64,000 nt of DNA, taken from positions 1 through 64,000 of the forward strand of contig NZ_CAAJGL010000156.1 of assembly GCF_900996225.1 (NCBI RefSeq), written 5' to 3'. The stretch comes from Paraburkholderia sp. BCC1884 (GTDB lineage Bacteria; Pseudomonadota; Gammaproteobacteria; Burkholderiales; Burkholderiaceae). The notes beneath the pieces are model-generated. The model saw nothing but the letters and a program-made list of their open reading frames with translations. It was not told the DNA's origin and ran no database searches. Position numbers and translations under genes: made by a program. Shown piece by piece: positions 1 to 10,601 of this stretch (position 1 is its first letter; each line of letters starts with the position of its first letter).

Positions 1-344
1 GAGACGCCGGTGCGCATCACGTCCATCGGATGCGCGGCGGCCGGAATCCATTCGAGCGCGGCTTTCACGTTGGCGGGCAGGCCGCGCATACCCTTGAGCT
101 TCGCCTTGTACGCGCTCAGCTCGGCCTGCGTGGGCAGCTTTTCGTGGACCAGCAGATACGCAATCTCTTCGAATTCGCAGGCGCCCGCGATGTCGAGAAT
201 GTCGTAGCCACGGTAGTGCAGATCGTTGCCGGTCTTGCCGACCGTGCACAGCGCGGTGTTGCCCGCGGTCACGCCGGACAGGGCGACGGACTTCTTCGGT
301 TTGAATGCGCCAGCGGCCGGCGTGCTGTTGTCTGCTTCGCTCAT
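1..344 (-). CDS. prpC: 2-methylcitrate synthase, N-terminal part (runs off window start)
   Basis: The first 114 codons of a citrate-synthase-family protein begin with MSEADNSTPAAGAFKPKKSV and continue with segments such as LHYRGYDILDIA and EFEEIAYLLVHEKLP, typical of PrpC/GltA N-termini. 2-Methylcitrate synthase condenses propionyl-CoA with oxaloacetate in the methylcitrate cycle. The assignment to PrpC rather than GltA rests on the divergent prpR gene next door and on the sigma-54 promoter directly upstream. The catalytic residues lie outside the window, so the family split cannot be checked here. Confidence 0.88.
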   Translation of the reverse strand, partial: MSEADNSTPAAGAFKPKKSVALSGVTAGNTALCTVGKTGNDLHYRGYDILDIAGACEFEEIAYLLVHEKLPTQAELSAYKAKLKGMRGLPANVKAALEWIPAAAHPMDVMRTGV

Positions 345-392
345 ATCTTCGTCTCCAGAGGCATTGGGGGTGTTTTTGGACGATGCCTGAAA

Positions 393-408
393 TGCAAAGA
401 ACGGGCCA
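393..408 (-). promoter_or_regulatory. sigma-54 (-24/-12) promoter of prpC
   Basis: Read on the minus strand the site is TGGCCC-GTTCT-TTGCA, an excellent fit to the TGGCAC-N5-TTGCA consensus with correct spacing between the GG and GC dinucleotides. It lies about 50 bases upstream of the prpC start. PrpR next door carries the GAFTGA loop that contacts sigma-54, so promoter and activator match. Confidence 0.85.
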
Positions 409-474
409 GCCGCGCGCCCCACGGCTAAGTGCCTGATTTGACAAAAAACATCCGTTCGGCAACTCGAGGAGTTA

Positions 475-490
475 ATTTCATAAATGAAAT
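475..490. promoter_or_regulatory. Candidate PrpR upstream activator site
   Basis: ATTTCAT-AA-ATGAAAT is a perfect 7-bp inverted repeat with a 2-base centre. A weaker TTTC-N6-GAAA copy follows at about 496-509. It lies about 70-80 bases upstream of the sigma-54 promoter, the usual place for an enhancer-binding protein. Binding by PrpR is inferred from position. Confidence 0.6.
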
Positions 491-560
491 CACAATTTCA
501 CAATAGAAACCGAACCGCGCATAATGGAGGGACGTTCCACCCAAGCAGCGAGCGTCCGCC

Positions 561-2522
<1,962 letters not shown>

Positions 2523-2617
2523 CGCGGCCTCGCAGCGGCCAAAGCGACCCGCTACGAGCAGCAGGACTACACTCGTCGTGATTGAATCGACGAACGTCCC
2601 CACCAAGGAGCAGGAAC

Positions 2618-3712
2618 ATGTCGAAGACCTATCGGATCGCGGTCATTCCCGGCGACGGCATCGGTGTCGAAGTCATGCCCGAAGCGCTGCGCGCGCTCGA
2701 CGCGGTGCAACGGCGCTTCGGCCTCGAACTGGAATACGAGCACATCGAGTGGGCGAGTTGCGACTACTACGCGAAACACGGCAAGATGATGCCGGACGAC
2801 TGGAAGGCTCAACTCCAATCCGCCGACGCGATCCTGTTCGGCGCGGTAGGCTGGCCCGACACCGTGCCCGACCATATTTCCCTATGGGGCTCGCTGCTGA
2901 AATTCCGCCGCGAGTTCGACCAGTACATCAATCTGCGACCCGCACGCCTGTTCGCCGGCGTGCCCTCGCCGCTCGCCGGACGCAAGGCCGGCGACATCGA
3001 CTTCTGGATCGTGCGTGAGAACACCGAAGGCGAATATTCGTCGGTGGGCGGCGTGATGTTCGAAGGCACGGAACGCGAATTCGTCCTGCAGGAATCGGTG
3101 TTCACACGACATGGCAGCGAACGCGTGCTGAAGTTCGCGTTCGATCTCGCGCAACGCCGCGAGCGCAAGAAAATCACGGTGGCCACCAAGAGCAACGGCA
3201 TCGCGATCAGCATGCCGTGGTGGGACAAATGCGCGGCCGGCGTCGCCGCGCAGTATCCCGATGTGGCCTGGGACAAACAGCACATCGACATTCTGTGCGC
3301 GCGCTTCGTGCTGAACCCGGATCGCTTCGACGTAGTGGTCGCCACCAATCTGTTCGGCGACATCCTCTCCGATCTCGGGCCGGCCTGCACCGGCACGATC
3401 GGTCTCGCGCCCTCCGCGAATCTCAATCCCGAGCGCAGGTTTCCGTCGCTATTCGAACCGGTGCACGGTTCGGCGCCCGACATCGCCGGCAAGAACATCG
3501 CCAATCCGGTTGCGATGATCTGGTCGGCCGCGATGATGCTCGATTTCCTCGGCAATCATGCGGGCAAGGAGCGCGAGGCGCACGACGCGATTCTCGCGGC
3601 AATCGAAGCCACGTTACTCGCAGGCCCGCATACCGGGGACCTCGGCGGCAAGGCGAGCACGACGGAAGTGGGCGAGGCCATTGCCGCCAGACTCACGACT
3701 TCGATCGCCTGA
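2618..3712 (+). CDS. ttuC: Tartrate dehydrogenase / D-malate dehydrogenase (decarboxylating)
   Basis: A 364-aa beta-decarboxylating NAD dehydrogenase of the isopropylmalate/isocitrate family. The N-terminal YRIAVIPGDGIGVEV nucleotide-binding start, the WPDTVPDHISLWG segment specific to the tartrate/D-malate branch, RENTEGEYSSVGG, and the metal site around NLFGDILSDLGPA are all visible. The family oxidises tartrate, D-malate or related 2-hydroxyacids with Mn2+ and NAD. The ATG at 2618 is preceded by AAGGAG with 7 bases between. It heads a short operon with a deacylase and an MFS importer. The exact substrate cannot be decided from sequence; the E. coli counterpart is DmlA. Confidence 0.87.
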   Translation: MSKTYRIAVIPGDGIGVEVMPEALRALDAVQRRFGLELEYEHIEWASCDYYAKHGKMMPDDWKAQLQSADAILFGAVGWPDTVPDHISLWGSLLKFRREFDQYINLRPARLFAGVPSPLAGRKAGDIDFWIVRENTEGEYSSVGGVMFEGTEREFVLQESVFTRHGSERVLKFAFDLAQRRERKKITVATKSNGIAISMPWWDKCAAGVAAQYPDVAWDKQHIDILCARFVLNPDRFDVVVATNLFGDILSDLGPACTGTIGLAPSANLNPERRFPSLFEPVHGSAPDIAGKNIANPVAMIWSAAMMLDFLGNHAGKEREAHDAILAAIEATLLAGPHTGDLGGKASTTEVGEAIAARLTTSIA

Positions 3713-3767
3713 GCCGGGCCACCCCCGCCTGCCGTTCAACTCTCTTACGCTGCCAGGACTTACTCGC

Positions 3768-4757
3768 ATGAGCATGGATGCCTACCCCATCGAAGTCGCC
3801 TTCCCCGATATCACGATGCACGAACATTCGTCGTCGGGTGTTGCTTATGTCCACACGTTCGACTCGGGGACGCCCGGCCCGCACGTGATGATCAATGCGC
3901 TGACGCACGGCAATGAAGTGTGCGGCGCGATCGTCGTGGACCAACTGCTGCGCGGCGGGCTCAAGCCACGGCGCGGGCGTCTGACCTTGTCGTTTGCCAA
4001 CGTGGCCGCTTACGGGCGCTTCGATCCCGCGAAGCCCGATGCCGCCCGTTTCGTCGATCAGGATTTCAATCGCGTGTGGACCGCGAAAGTGCTCGACGAT
4101 ACCTCGCTCATGTCGAGCGAACTGACGCGCGCCCGCGCGATGCGGCCCGTGATCGACAGCGTCGATCTTCTGCTCGATCTGCATTCGATGCACGAGAAGA
4201 GCAAGCCCTTGATCGTCGCGGGGCCGCTGCAGAAAGGGATCGACCTCTCCGTGCAAGTGGGCACGCCCGCCACGGTCATCTGCGACGAGGGCCATCCCGA
4301 AGGACGCCGTATGCGCGACTACGAAGGCTTCGGCGACCCGTCCAATATGGAGAAGAACGCCTTGCTGATCGAATGCGGCCAGCACTGGGAGCAAAGTGCG
4401 GTTGCCGTGGCTCGCGACACCACTGCGCGTTTCCTGCTGCTCAGCGGTGTCATCGACGAAGCCGATCTGCCGCCGGACTGGCTCGCGCCATTACCGCCGG
4501 TTCAGCACATCGTGCGCGTGACGCAGCCAGTGGTGGCGACCAGCATGGATTTCCGCTTCGCGGCACCCTACACCGGCCTCGAAATTTTCGCCGACGCCGG
4601 CAGTGTGATCGGCTGGTCGAACGGCGAAGCGGTGGTCACGCCCTACGACGATTGCATGCTCGTCATGCCTTCCTTGCGACAGTTGCGCCCGGGCGTCACC
4701 GTGGTGCGATTGGGCAAGATCGAACAGACCGTGACCCGCGCCAGCACCGGCGGATAA
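3768..4757 (+). CDS. M14-family succinylglutamate desuccinylase/aspartoacylase-like hydrolase
   Basis: A 329-aa zinc hydrolase. LTHGNEVCGA supplies the HxxE zinc ligands, LDLHSMHE the third ligand, and ALLIECGQHWE the likely catalytic glutamate. A small beta domain follows at the C-terminus. Relatives remove acyl groups from N-acyl amino acids. It lies 55 bases after the tartrate/D-malate dehydrogenase and upstream of an organic-acid-type MFS transporter, so it may release a hydroxyacid or dicarboxylate from an amide or ester conjugate; that is inference. The start MSMDAYP is chosen because everything upstream in frame is low-complexity arginine-rich sequence lying over the preceding gene. 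Confidence 0.8.
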   Translation: MSMDAYPIEVAFPDITMHEHSSSGVAYVHTFDSGTPGPHVMINALTHGNEVCGAIVVDQLLRGGLKPRRGRLTLSFANVAAYGRFDPAKPDAARFVDQDFNRVWTAKVLDDTSLMSSELTRARAMRPVIDSVDLLLDLHSMHEKSKPLIVAGPLQKGIDLSVQVGTPATVICDEGHPEGRRMRDYEGFGDPSNMEKNALLIECGQHWEQSAVAVARDTTARFLLLSGVIDEADLPPDWLAPLPPVQHIVRVTQPVVATSMDFRFAAPYTGLEIFADAGSVIGWSNGEAVVTPYDDCMLVMPSLRQLRPGVTVVRLGKIEQTVTRASTGG

Positions 4758-4925
4758 GGCCGCGATTCGCGCCAACACCATCCGTCGATGTGCATCCGCC
4801 ACAGGCGCGGGTAATCCCGCGTTGACCCTTCATTGTCGATTTACTTACAGTGACGTCGGTTCGCACACAGAATCATGGTTCTACATACGAACAAAACTGC
4901 ATTTTTTTGCAGTCAGGAGACGACA

Positions 4926-6284
4926 ATGAACCGCAGCACCGCTGTGAACGTTCAAACCTTCATCAACGAGCACCCCTTTTCGCCGTTCCAGTGGCTGATC
5001 TTCTTCATGTGTTTCGTCATCGTCCTGTTCGACGGTTTTGACACGGCGGCGATCGGCTTCATTGCGCCTTCGTTGATTGCCGAATGGGGCATCACCAAAC
5101 CGGCGCTCGCGCCGGTATTGAGCGCGGCGCTGTTCGGCCTCGCCTGTGGCGCGCTCGGGTCGGGACCGCTATCCGACAAGCTCGGGCGTCGCTCGATGCT
5201 GCTGGGTTCGGTGCTGCTGTTCGGCGTCGCCTGCCTCGGCTCGGCCTTCTCGGGCAGCATCGAACAATTGACCGTGCTGCGCTTCATCACCGGCGTCGGC
5301 CTCGGCGCGGCCATGCCGAACGCCGTGACGATGATGGGCGAATACTGTCCGGATCGCCGTCGCGCGACCGTGATCAACCTGATGTTCTGCGGCTTTCCGC
5401 TCGGCGCCGCGTTCGGAGGGTTTCTCGCCGCGTGGATGATTCCGCATTTCGGCTGGCGCAGCGTGCTACTGCTCGGCGGCATCACGCCGCTTCTGTTGCT
5501 GATTCTGTTGCTGATCAAGATGCCCGAATCGGTTCGCTACCTGGTCGCCAATCGCGCGAGCATAGAACGGATTCGCGCGGCGCTTGCGCGCATTTCGCAC
5601 GAAGCGGCGCAAGCGGGCACCTTCGTCATGACGGAGACTGCGCCGCAGACTGGCGGCAAGGGTTTGGGCGTGGTGTTGTCGCGTTCGTACATCGTCGGGT
5701 CGGTGATGCTGTGGGTCGCCTACTTCATGGGCCTCGTGATTTTCTACGCGTCGATCAACTGGATGCCGATTCTGCTAAAGGACGCCGGGCTCACGCCGCA
5801 ACGCGCGACGCTGATTTCCGCGCTGTTTCCGCTGGGCGGCGTCGGTGCCGTGCTGTGCGGGATGCTGATGGACCGCTTCAACGCGAACCGGATCATTGCG
5901 GCATGTTATGCGTTGACCGCCGTGAGCGTGTACTTCATCGGCCAGGCGGTGGGCAACGTGGGCGCGCTGGTGTTCAGCGTGTTCGTCGCCGGTGTGTTGA
6001 TGAACACCGCGCAATCGTCGATGCCGGCGCTCGCCGCCGCGTTCTATCCGACCGAAGGTCGCGGCACGGGGGTGGCGTGGATGCTGGGAATTGGGCGCTT
6101 TGGCGGGATTGCGGGATCGTTTCTGGTGGCTGAACTGACGCGCCGTCATTTCACGTTCGCCGGCATCTTTGCGATGGTGGCGGTGGCAGGGTTGCTCTCG
6201 TGCGTGGCGTTGCTGATCAAGCAGGCGGCGCGGCCACATGTCGCTGCGTCGGGGGCGGCGAAAGCGGAGTCGTTTGGGCATTGA
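4926..6284 (+). CDS. MFS transporter, aromatic acid:H+ symporter (AAHS) type
   Basis: A 452-aa protein with about 12 hydrophobic helices. TM1 carries the FDGFDTAAIGF motif that marks the AAHS family, and the DKLGRRSMLL loop between TM2 and TM3 is the MFS signature. AAHS members import benzoate-like and small hydroxy acids with protons. AGGAG lies 6 bases before ATG 4926. It closes the operon that starts with the tartrate/D-malate dehydrogenase, so its cargo is probably that enzyme's substrate or the conjugate cut by the deacylase. Confidence 0.87.
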   Translation: MNRSTAVNVQTFINEHPFSPFQWLIFFMCFVIVLFDGFDTAAIGFIAPSLIAEWGITKPALAPVLSAALFGLACGALGSGPLSDKLGRRSMLLGSVLLFGVACLGSAFSGSIEQLTVLRFITGVGLGAAMPNAVTMMGEYCPDRRRATVINLMFCGFPLGAAFGGFLAAWMIPHFGWRSVLLLGGITPLLLLILLLIKMPESVRYLVANRASIERIRAALARISHEAAQAGTFVMTETAPQTGGKGLGVVLSRSYIVGSVMLWVAYFMGLVIFYASINWMPILLKDAGLTPQRATLISALFPLGGVGAVLCGMLMDRFNANRIIAACYALTAVSVYFIGQAVGNVGALVFSVFVAGVLMNTAQSSMPALAAAFYPTEGRGTGVAWMLGIGRFGGIAGSFLVAELTRRHFTFAGIFAMVAVAGLLSCVALLIKQAARPHVAASGAAKAESFGH

Positions 6285-6335
6285 GGGGGGAGGAGCAAGG
6301 GCTTTAGCGTCAATGCCCTCCTCGACTGCCGCCCG

Positions 6336-6749
6336 CTATTCTCTCGTGCTGTCGAGCATGGCGCGCAGAAATTTATTCTCCTGTTTTCGTAGATCAAAAA
6401 CACACTCTGCATAAATGCCGGGGTACATCGTTCCATCGGGAGCAGGGTCCCAGGACGCCTCGGCATCTCTTGCCAGTTTGCAGAATTTCTCTGCTTGGTC
6501 CTGGGCTGACATGTATTCGTTCAAGAGACGCAGATGTTCGTTCCCTCCCGGGATCGTCTTGCGAATCTTGTTGTAAATGCTCTTATTTTCCGCAACGACG
6601 TCGTTCGCAAGGCCGCCGTAACAGTCCGCATCCGACAGTCCACCGCCCAAATGCTTCAGGCAGATCGGATCTGTTCTGGCGTTCGCGGGCCCAACTGCAA
6701 GCAGAGTCATACTTGCAGAGAACAATACCAACAGCTTAATGCGACGCAT
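6336..6749 (-). CDS. LprI-like lysozyme-inhibitor domain protein, probable immunity to the adjacent muramidase
   Basis: 137 aa with a clear signal peptide (KLLVLFSASMTLLAVGPANA) and a mature part holding spaced cysteines (CLKHLGGG, DADCYGG, EKFCKLA, AECVFDL) in the LprI/DUF1311 style. LprI-type proteins are periplasmic and some bind lysozymes. The start at 6749 overlaps the last codons of the GH24 muramidase gene by 14 bases, which implies translational coupling. Together with the upstream PAAR gene, this suggests that it protects the producer's periplasm from the effector. The function is inferred from context; the fold assignment is moderately sure. Confidence 0.72.
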   Translation of the reverse strand: MRRIKLLVLFSASMTLLAVGPANARTDPICLKHLGGGLSDADCYGGLANDVVAENKSIYNKIRKTIPGGNEHLRLLNEYMSAQDQAEKFCKLARDAEASWDPAPDGTMYPGIYAECVFDLRKQENKFLRAMLDSTRE

Positions 6750-7314
6750 CGTAGACTCCAGAGACAAACAGCCGCGCCTCCGCAAACCGCCTGTTTCGCA
6801 AGTTTGGATTGTTGTGCGTGCGGTGCTGATGGATAAAGTCGAACATTGAATCGTATGCCCCCGCATTTATTCTCTCCATGATTCCGACCGCACCATTGCC
6901 TGCCCCACAGTTGTAAATGACGCTAACCAACGCATCGTATTCGAATTGATAGAGAGGCACTCTCGCATCCCGGTTTATCGCATTTTCCGCTCTCGCTATG
7001 TCCACCTTCATCAGCCCACGCGCGCGTTCGAGGTCGATAGTTTCTCCGAGCGCAATGCGGTCATTAGGGACAATCAGATGTCCGGCCCCGACCGTAGGAT
7101 AACCGCGGTTATCACGGTATGCCTTCAAAATGTACCCGTCGGTGACTACTTGCCCTTGAAAATTGATTCCATTGAGCGTTCCTGACTCCCATACACCCAG
7201 AAAAACCAATGCTTCCGTGGAAACACGCCATGGCTTTGACCGTCGTCGGGTGTATGCCGTTACGCATGATTCGGGAAAGGTGTTGGTGGTTGCAATGCAA
7301 AGTGGTGTAGGCAT
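6736..7314 (-). CDS. GH24 (T4-type) lysozyme, probable T6SS antibacterial effector
   Basis: 192 aa with the GH24 core: Glu in GVWESG (residue 43), Asp in LKAYRDNRG (residue 68) and Thr in GYPTVGAGH (residue 74), the E/D/T triad of T4-like muramidases. Asp-Thr spacing is canonical, but the Glu-Asp gap is about 25 residues instead of about 9, so there is an insertion of roughly 16 residues in the active-site hairpin. Its ATG shares a base with the PAAR stop (TAATG), so it is coupled to the PAAR gene. No signal peptide is seen, as expected for a protein delivered by a secretion machine. It cleaves peptidoglycan if active. Confidence 0.82.
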   Translation of the reverse strand: MPTPLCIATTNTFPESCVTAYTRRRSKPWRVSTEALVFLGVWESGTLNGINFQGQVVTDGYILKAYRDNRGYPTVGAGHLIVPNDRIALGETIDLERARGLMKVDIARAENAINRDARVPLYQFEYDALVSVIYNCGAGNGAVGIMERINAGAYDSMFDFIHQHRTHNNPNLRNRRFAEARLFVSGVYDASH

Positions 7315-7835
7315 TAAAAATCCAGATGGCCGAGCGATATCGAAATAGGCTGCGCTTCGCTTGTGGAATAGCGAGCTGTACGGCCGTGCAAGTCCGTGAT
7401 GCCATGTCGCAATGCCCCGGATAGTAGTCTCACGGTGTAGTGCGTATCAGCTAAGGGATTGTCGTTGCCGTCGCACAAGACGAACTGCTCGTCGTAAGCA
7501 GGCGACGGGTTCTGAGAAGTGCCAAGATTTGCGACCACTAAATCGGGTCGGCCTTCGTCGGATTCGAAAAACACACCCGGGTCGCGCCCGACAATGACTC
7601 TGTTCTCGCCGCAAGGACACGCTACCTGATCGCCGTCGAGAACAACGAGCCGACCCATCTCGGTCATCCTGTAGGCGGTTCCGATAATTTCGTATGCGCC
7701 GGTGCAATTTCCACAAGTTGCCTTGTCTCCGCTCAGGGCAATTTTTTTACCCCCGTCATGAATTGTCGATGACTCAGCGATAACTACGCCGCCTGTAGTT
7801 GTCGGGTCACCATGCCGTACCGCTGCTCTACGCAT
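7314..7835 (-). CDS. PAAR-domain type VI secretion spike-tip protein with C-terminal extension
   Basis: 173 aa. Residues 1-85 form a PAAR domain (RHGDPTTTGGVVI, DKATCGNCTG, GDQVACPCGENRVI), the sharp tip on VgrG. The rest (FVLCDGNDNPLADTHYTVR, HGITDLHGRTARY) resembles the transthyretin-like extension of PAAR proteins that carries cargo. The next gene is a muramidase starting at the stop codon. No VgrG, Hcp or sheath genes are in the window, so this is an orphan cargo module that would need a T6SS elsewhere. Confidence 0.85.
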   Translation of the reverse strand: MRRAAVRHGDPTTTGGVVIAESSTIHDGGKKIALSGDKATCGNCTGAYEIIGTAYRMTEMGRLVVLDGDQVACPCGENRVIVGRDPGVFFESDEGRPDLVVANLGTSQNPSPAYDEQFVLCDGNDNPLADTHYTVRLLSGALRHGITDLHGRTARYSTSEAQPISISLGHLDF

Positions 7836-8209
7836 GACTAAACCTGCATTGCGTATGTCGCGGCGTTATATGGCGCACCGTAGCGTCCATCTGTTTTGTC
7901 ATTCAACCGTCCCCCTGGTGTTCGATTTTCCCGAGACGACGCAGGTCACGCTTTCAGGCAACTCGCAGCGTGAGCGGCATCGCAAGACGGATCATCGTCG
8001 CTCGACACCGCTAACGCTGATAGGAGAAATTTGAAAAGCAGAAGGGAATCTTCTGAGGTTTCAGGTCGTCTGATTGATGAGTCCGGCGACGAAAAAAGCG
8101 TGGCGGAGCACTTCCCGATAAACTACGCCGTTATTTCCGCGTCGGCATGCCGCGCAGTGTGCCCGCCCGCTCTCGCACCGACGCCCAAACGAACCCAGGA
8201 CTTCAGGTC
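7836..8209. other. Intergenic region between PAAR operon and a small secreted protein gene
   Basis: 374 bases with no convincing gene. It is AT-richer than the surroundings and must hold the promoters of both flanking divergent units. Short frames inside it have no coding character. No repeat or attachment site was seen. Confidence 0.5.
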
Positions 8210-8545
8210 ATGAAACGCGCAGTTATCTCCGCCATACTCACCATGGCGTGCTTCGCTCAACCGGCCGCCCAGGCCGTGGCGCAAACCGTCAACAATCAAT
8301 GTTTCGCGCTCGGCGACATCGCCGGCCAGGTAGCTTCATGGCGCGCGCACAAAAAGACCAAAGCGCAGGCGCTCGATCAAGCCGCGAAATACTATAAAGA
8401 CTCGGCCGACCAGCAAGCGGTCAATGCCATCATCGAGAAAATCTACGCACCCGGCGCACCCCACATGACGCCCGATCAGGCCAGCATGGCGATCACGCAG
8501 GACTGTGCGAACCAGCATCAAACGCAGGCGCCCGCCGCACAGTAG
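8210..8545 (+). CDS. Small secreted hypothetical protein
   Basis: 111 aa. A strong signal peptide (VISAILTMACFAQPAAQAVAQ) is followed by a mature part of about 86 aa with two cysteines (NNQCFALGD and TQDCANQ) that could form one disulfide. The central helix-rich stretch contains AHKKTKAQALDQAAKYYKD. The family is not recognised. Start 8210 is chosen because the signal peptide begins there. It is monocistronic and faces the GH42 gene. Confidence 0.65.
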   Translation: MKRAVISAILTMACFAQPAAQAVAQTVNNQCFALGDIAGQVASWRAHKKTKAQALDQAAKYYKDSADQQAVNAIIEKIYAPGAPHMTPDQASMAITQDCANQHQTQAPAAQ

Positions 8546-8599
8546 CGCCCGCTGGATGCTCAAATGATTTTGCGCACAGGCGCATGGGCGAACAGGCGT

Positions 8600-10564
8600 T
8601 CAGCCGTTGCGCCACACGCACACGTCACCGGTGTGCAACTGAGCGCCGCCGAGCACGAAGCGCGCATCGGCAGGCGCCGGAGCCTGCGCTTGCTGTGGGC
8701 CGAAATTGAACGCAAAGGTCAATTCACCACGACGTCGAATGCGTACCCCATCGGGAAGCAGTTGCGTGTCGATACCCGCTTGCCGCGCGGCCTGTTGCAG
8801 GACCTCGCGATGCAACGCATGCGACAACCATCCCGCCACATAACGAAGCTTGCCGTGCGCGAGAATCGCCGGCCAGGTATCGTCGAACTGTGCGGCGACA
8901 CGCGTGTCGCCGTTAGCGCGAACGTGCTCGCGCCAATGCATCGCCACACCGTGAGTGTCACCCACTGACAGCGCGGGCGCGAGCGTCGGGCGAAGCGATT
9001 CGATTTCGAGTACCTGCATCGGCAGAACCCGCTGCAACGCGCCGGGCGGCAGATTGCCCGGAATGGCAAACGCGTCGGTCTTTGACCCGCTGCGCGGCCC
9101 AAATACCCACTGCGCACTACTGCGTTCGATCTGATCCACGAGCGCATCGTCGATAACAGCAAGACTCGGCACGACCACCAATCGATACGCAGACAGATCC
9201 GCGCTGCGCGACACGATATCGACATCGAGCCCAAGCTCGCGCAGCGATTCGTAATAGTCGAACACCAGCGTCTGATAGTCGAACGTTTTGCCGTGCCGCT
9301 GGATCTCGAACATCCACTGCGTCTCGTAGTCGAACACGATCGCCACCGACGCAGGCGACGGCGCCCCCAACGCCGAGAGCGCCGCACTTGCCGCAATCTC
9401 ACGCGCCGCCTGCTGCACTTCCAGTCCGCCCGGCGACAATTCGTTGTTGGGCAGATTCAGACCTGAATGCATCTGCTCCTGCGCATACGGACACTGACGC
9501 CAACGGAAATACGACACCAGCTCCGCGCCGTGCGCGAACGCTTCATACGCCCACAGCCTGACCATGCCCTTCGCCGGCACCGGATTCCACGGCGCCCAGT
9601 TGACCGGTCCCGCCTGCTGCTCCATTACCCAGAAACGCCCCCGCCCAATAGCACGGTAGCGATCATGATCGAAGGCAGACACATCGGGATGCGCGGTGCG
9701 TGCATAGCGCGCCTTCTGCTCCTCGGGCAGCGCGATCGATTCGGTACGCGCAATCGGATAGCTGTCCCATGCCGCCACATCGAGCGCGTCGCCGTCGGCA
9801 AAACGGTAGTGATCGAAGGTCGTGAAAAAGCCCATGAAGTTATGCAGGATGTCCGCGTCGGGCGCATGGCGCCGCAGCACCTCGACCTGCCCGGCATGAA
9901 AGCTCGCTACCTCGTCCGACACGAAGCGCCGGAAGTCCAGCAGATGAATCGGATTGGCATCGGTCGGCGTCAAATTCGGCAGACCGATCGCCTCGAACGA
10001 CGGATACTCCATGCTCCAGAACACGTTGCCCCAGATTTCGTTCAACGCCTCTATCGTTTCGTAGCGATGGCGCAGCCATCGATGAAACCGCGCAAGCGCG
10101 GCGTCGGAATAACTCGGCACCGTATCGTGGCAGCCGAGTTCGTTATCCGTCTGCCACGCTACGATTGAAGGATGGCGCCCATAGCGCTCCACCATCGCGG
10201 TGACGATGCGCACGCATTCGCGCCGATATGTCTCGCTCGAAACGTCGTAATGGCGCCGCGAGCCGAAGTTCCACCGTGTGCCGTCGGCGCGCACCGGCAG
10301 CACCTCCGGACAGGCATCGATCAGCCACTTCGGCGGCGACGCGGTCGGCGTGCCCAGCACGATCTTCAGCCCGGCAGCGGCCAATGTCGCGACCGCTTCG
10401 TCGAGCCACTCCCACACGAATTCGCCGGCGCGCGGCTCCATGCGGCTCCACGCGAATTCGGCGATCCGCACATGCGTGATGCCGAGTTCGACCATCCGCT
10501 TTGCGTCGTCGGCCCACATCGTGCGGGGCCACTGTTCCGGGTAATAGCAAACACCAAGTTGCAT
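8600..10564 (-). CDS. GH42 beta-galactosidase
   Basis: 654 aa, the normal GH42 length. The N-terminus QLGVCYYPEQWPRTMW opens the TIM barrel. The acid/base Glu lies in TDNELGC (residue 142) and the nucleophile Glu in VMEQQAGPVNW (residue 315). A trimerisation domain follows at about 390-590 and a small beta domain at the end. It hydrolyses terminal beta-galactosides, usually short galacto-oligosaccharides rather than lactose. There is no signal peptide, so it is cytoplasmic. It is the last gene of the ABC importer operon and so acts on the imported oligosaccharide. Confidence 0.92.
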   Translation of the reverse strand: MQLGVCYYPEQWPRTMWADDAKRMVELGITHVRIAEFAWSRMEPRAGEFVWEWLDEAVATLAAAGLKIVLGTPTASPPKWLIDACPEVLPVRADGTRWNFGSRRHYDVSSETYRRECVRIVTAMVERYGRHPSIVAWQTDNELGCHDTVPSYSDAALARFHRWLRHRYETIEALNEIWGNVFWSMEYPSFEAIGLPNLTPTDANPIHLLDFRRFVSDEVASFHAGQVEVLRRHAPDADILHNFMGFFTTFDHYRFADGDALDVAAWDSYPIARTESIALPEEQKARYARTAHPDVSAFDHDRYRAIGRGRFWVMEQQAGPVNWAPWNPVPAKGMVRLWAYEAFAHGAELVSYFRWRQCPYAQEQMHSGLNLPNNELSPGGLEVQQAAREIAASAALSALGAPSPASVAIVFDYETQWMFEIQRHGKTFDYQTLVFDYYESLRELGLDVDIVSRSADLSAYRLVVVPSLAVIDDALVDQIERSSAQWVFGPRSGSKTDAFAIPGNLPPGALQRVLPMQVLEIESLRPTLAPALSVGDTHGVAMHWREHVRANGDTRVAAQFDDTWPAILAHGKLRYVAGWLSHALHREVLQQAARQAGIDTQLLPDGVRIRRRGELTFAFNFGPQQAQAPAPADARFVLGGAQLHTGDVCVWRNG

Positions 10565-10601
10565 GAACGTATCTCGTGAGTAGTTGAAGACAGGCAGGCG
10601 T

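Noticed and set aside
6285..6335. Possible hairpin after the MFS gene (AGGGC/GCCCT with GAGG/CCTC)
   Set aside because: The stem is broken by a bulge and the loop is long; not enough for a terminator call.
8031..8213. Short plus-strand frame before the small secreted protein
   Set aside because: No signal, domain or ribosome-binding site, and its composition differs from the real gene that follows.
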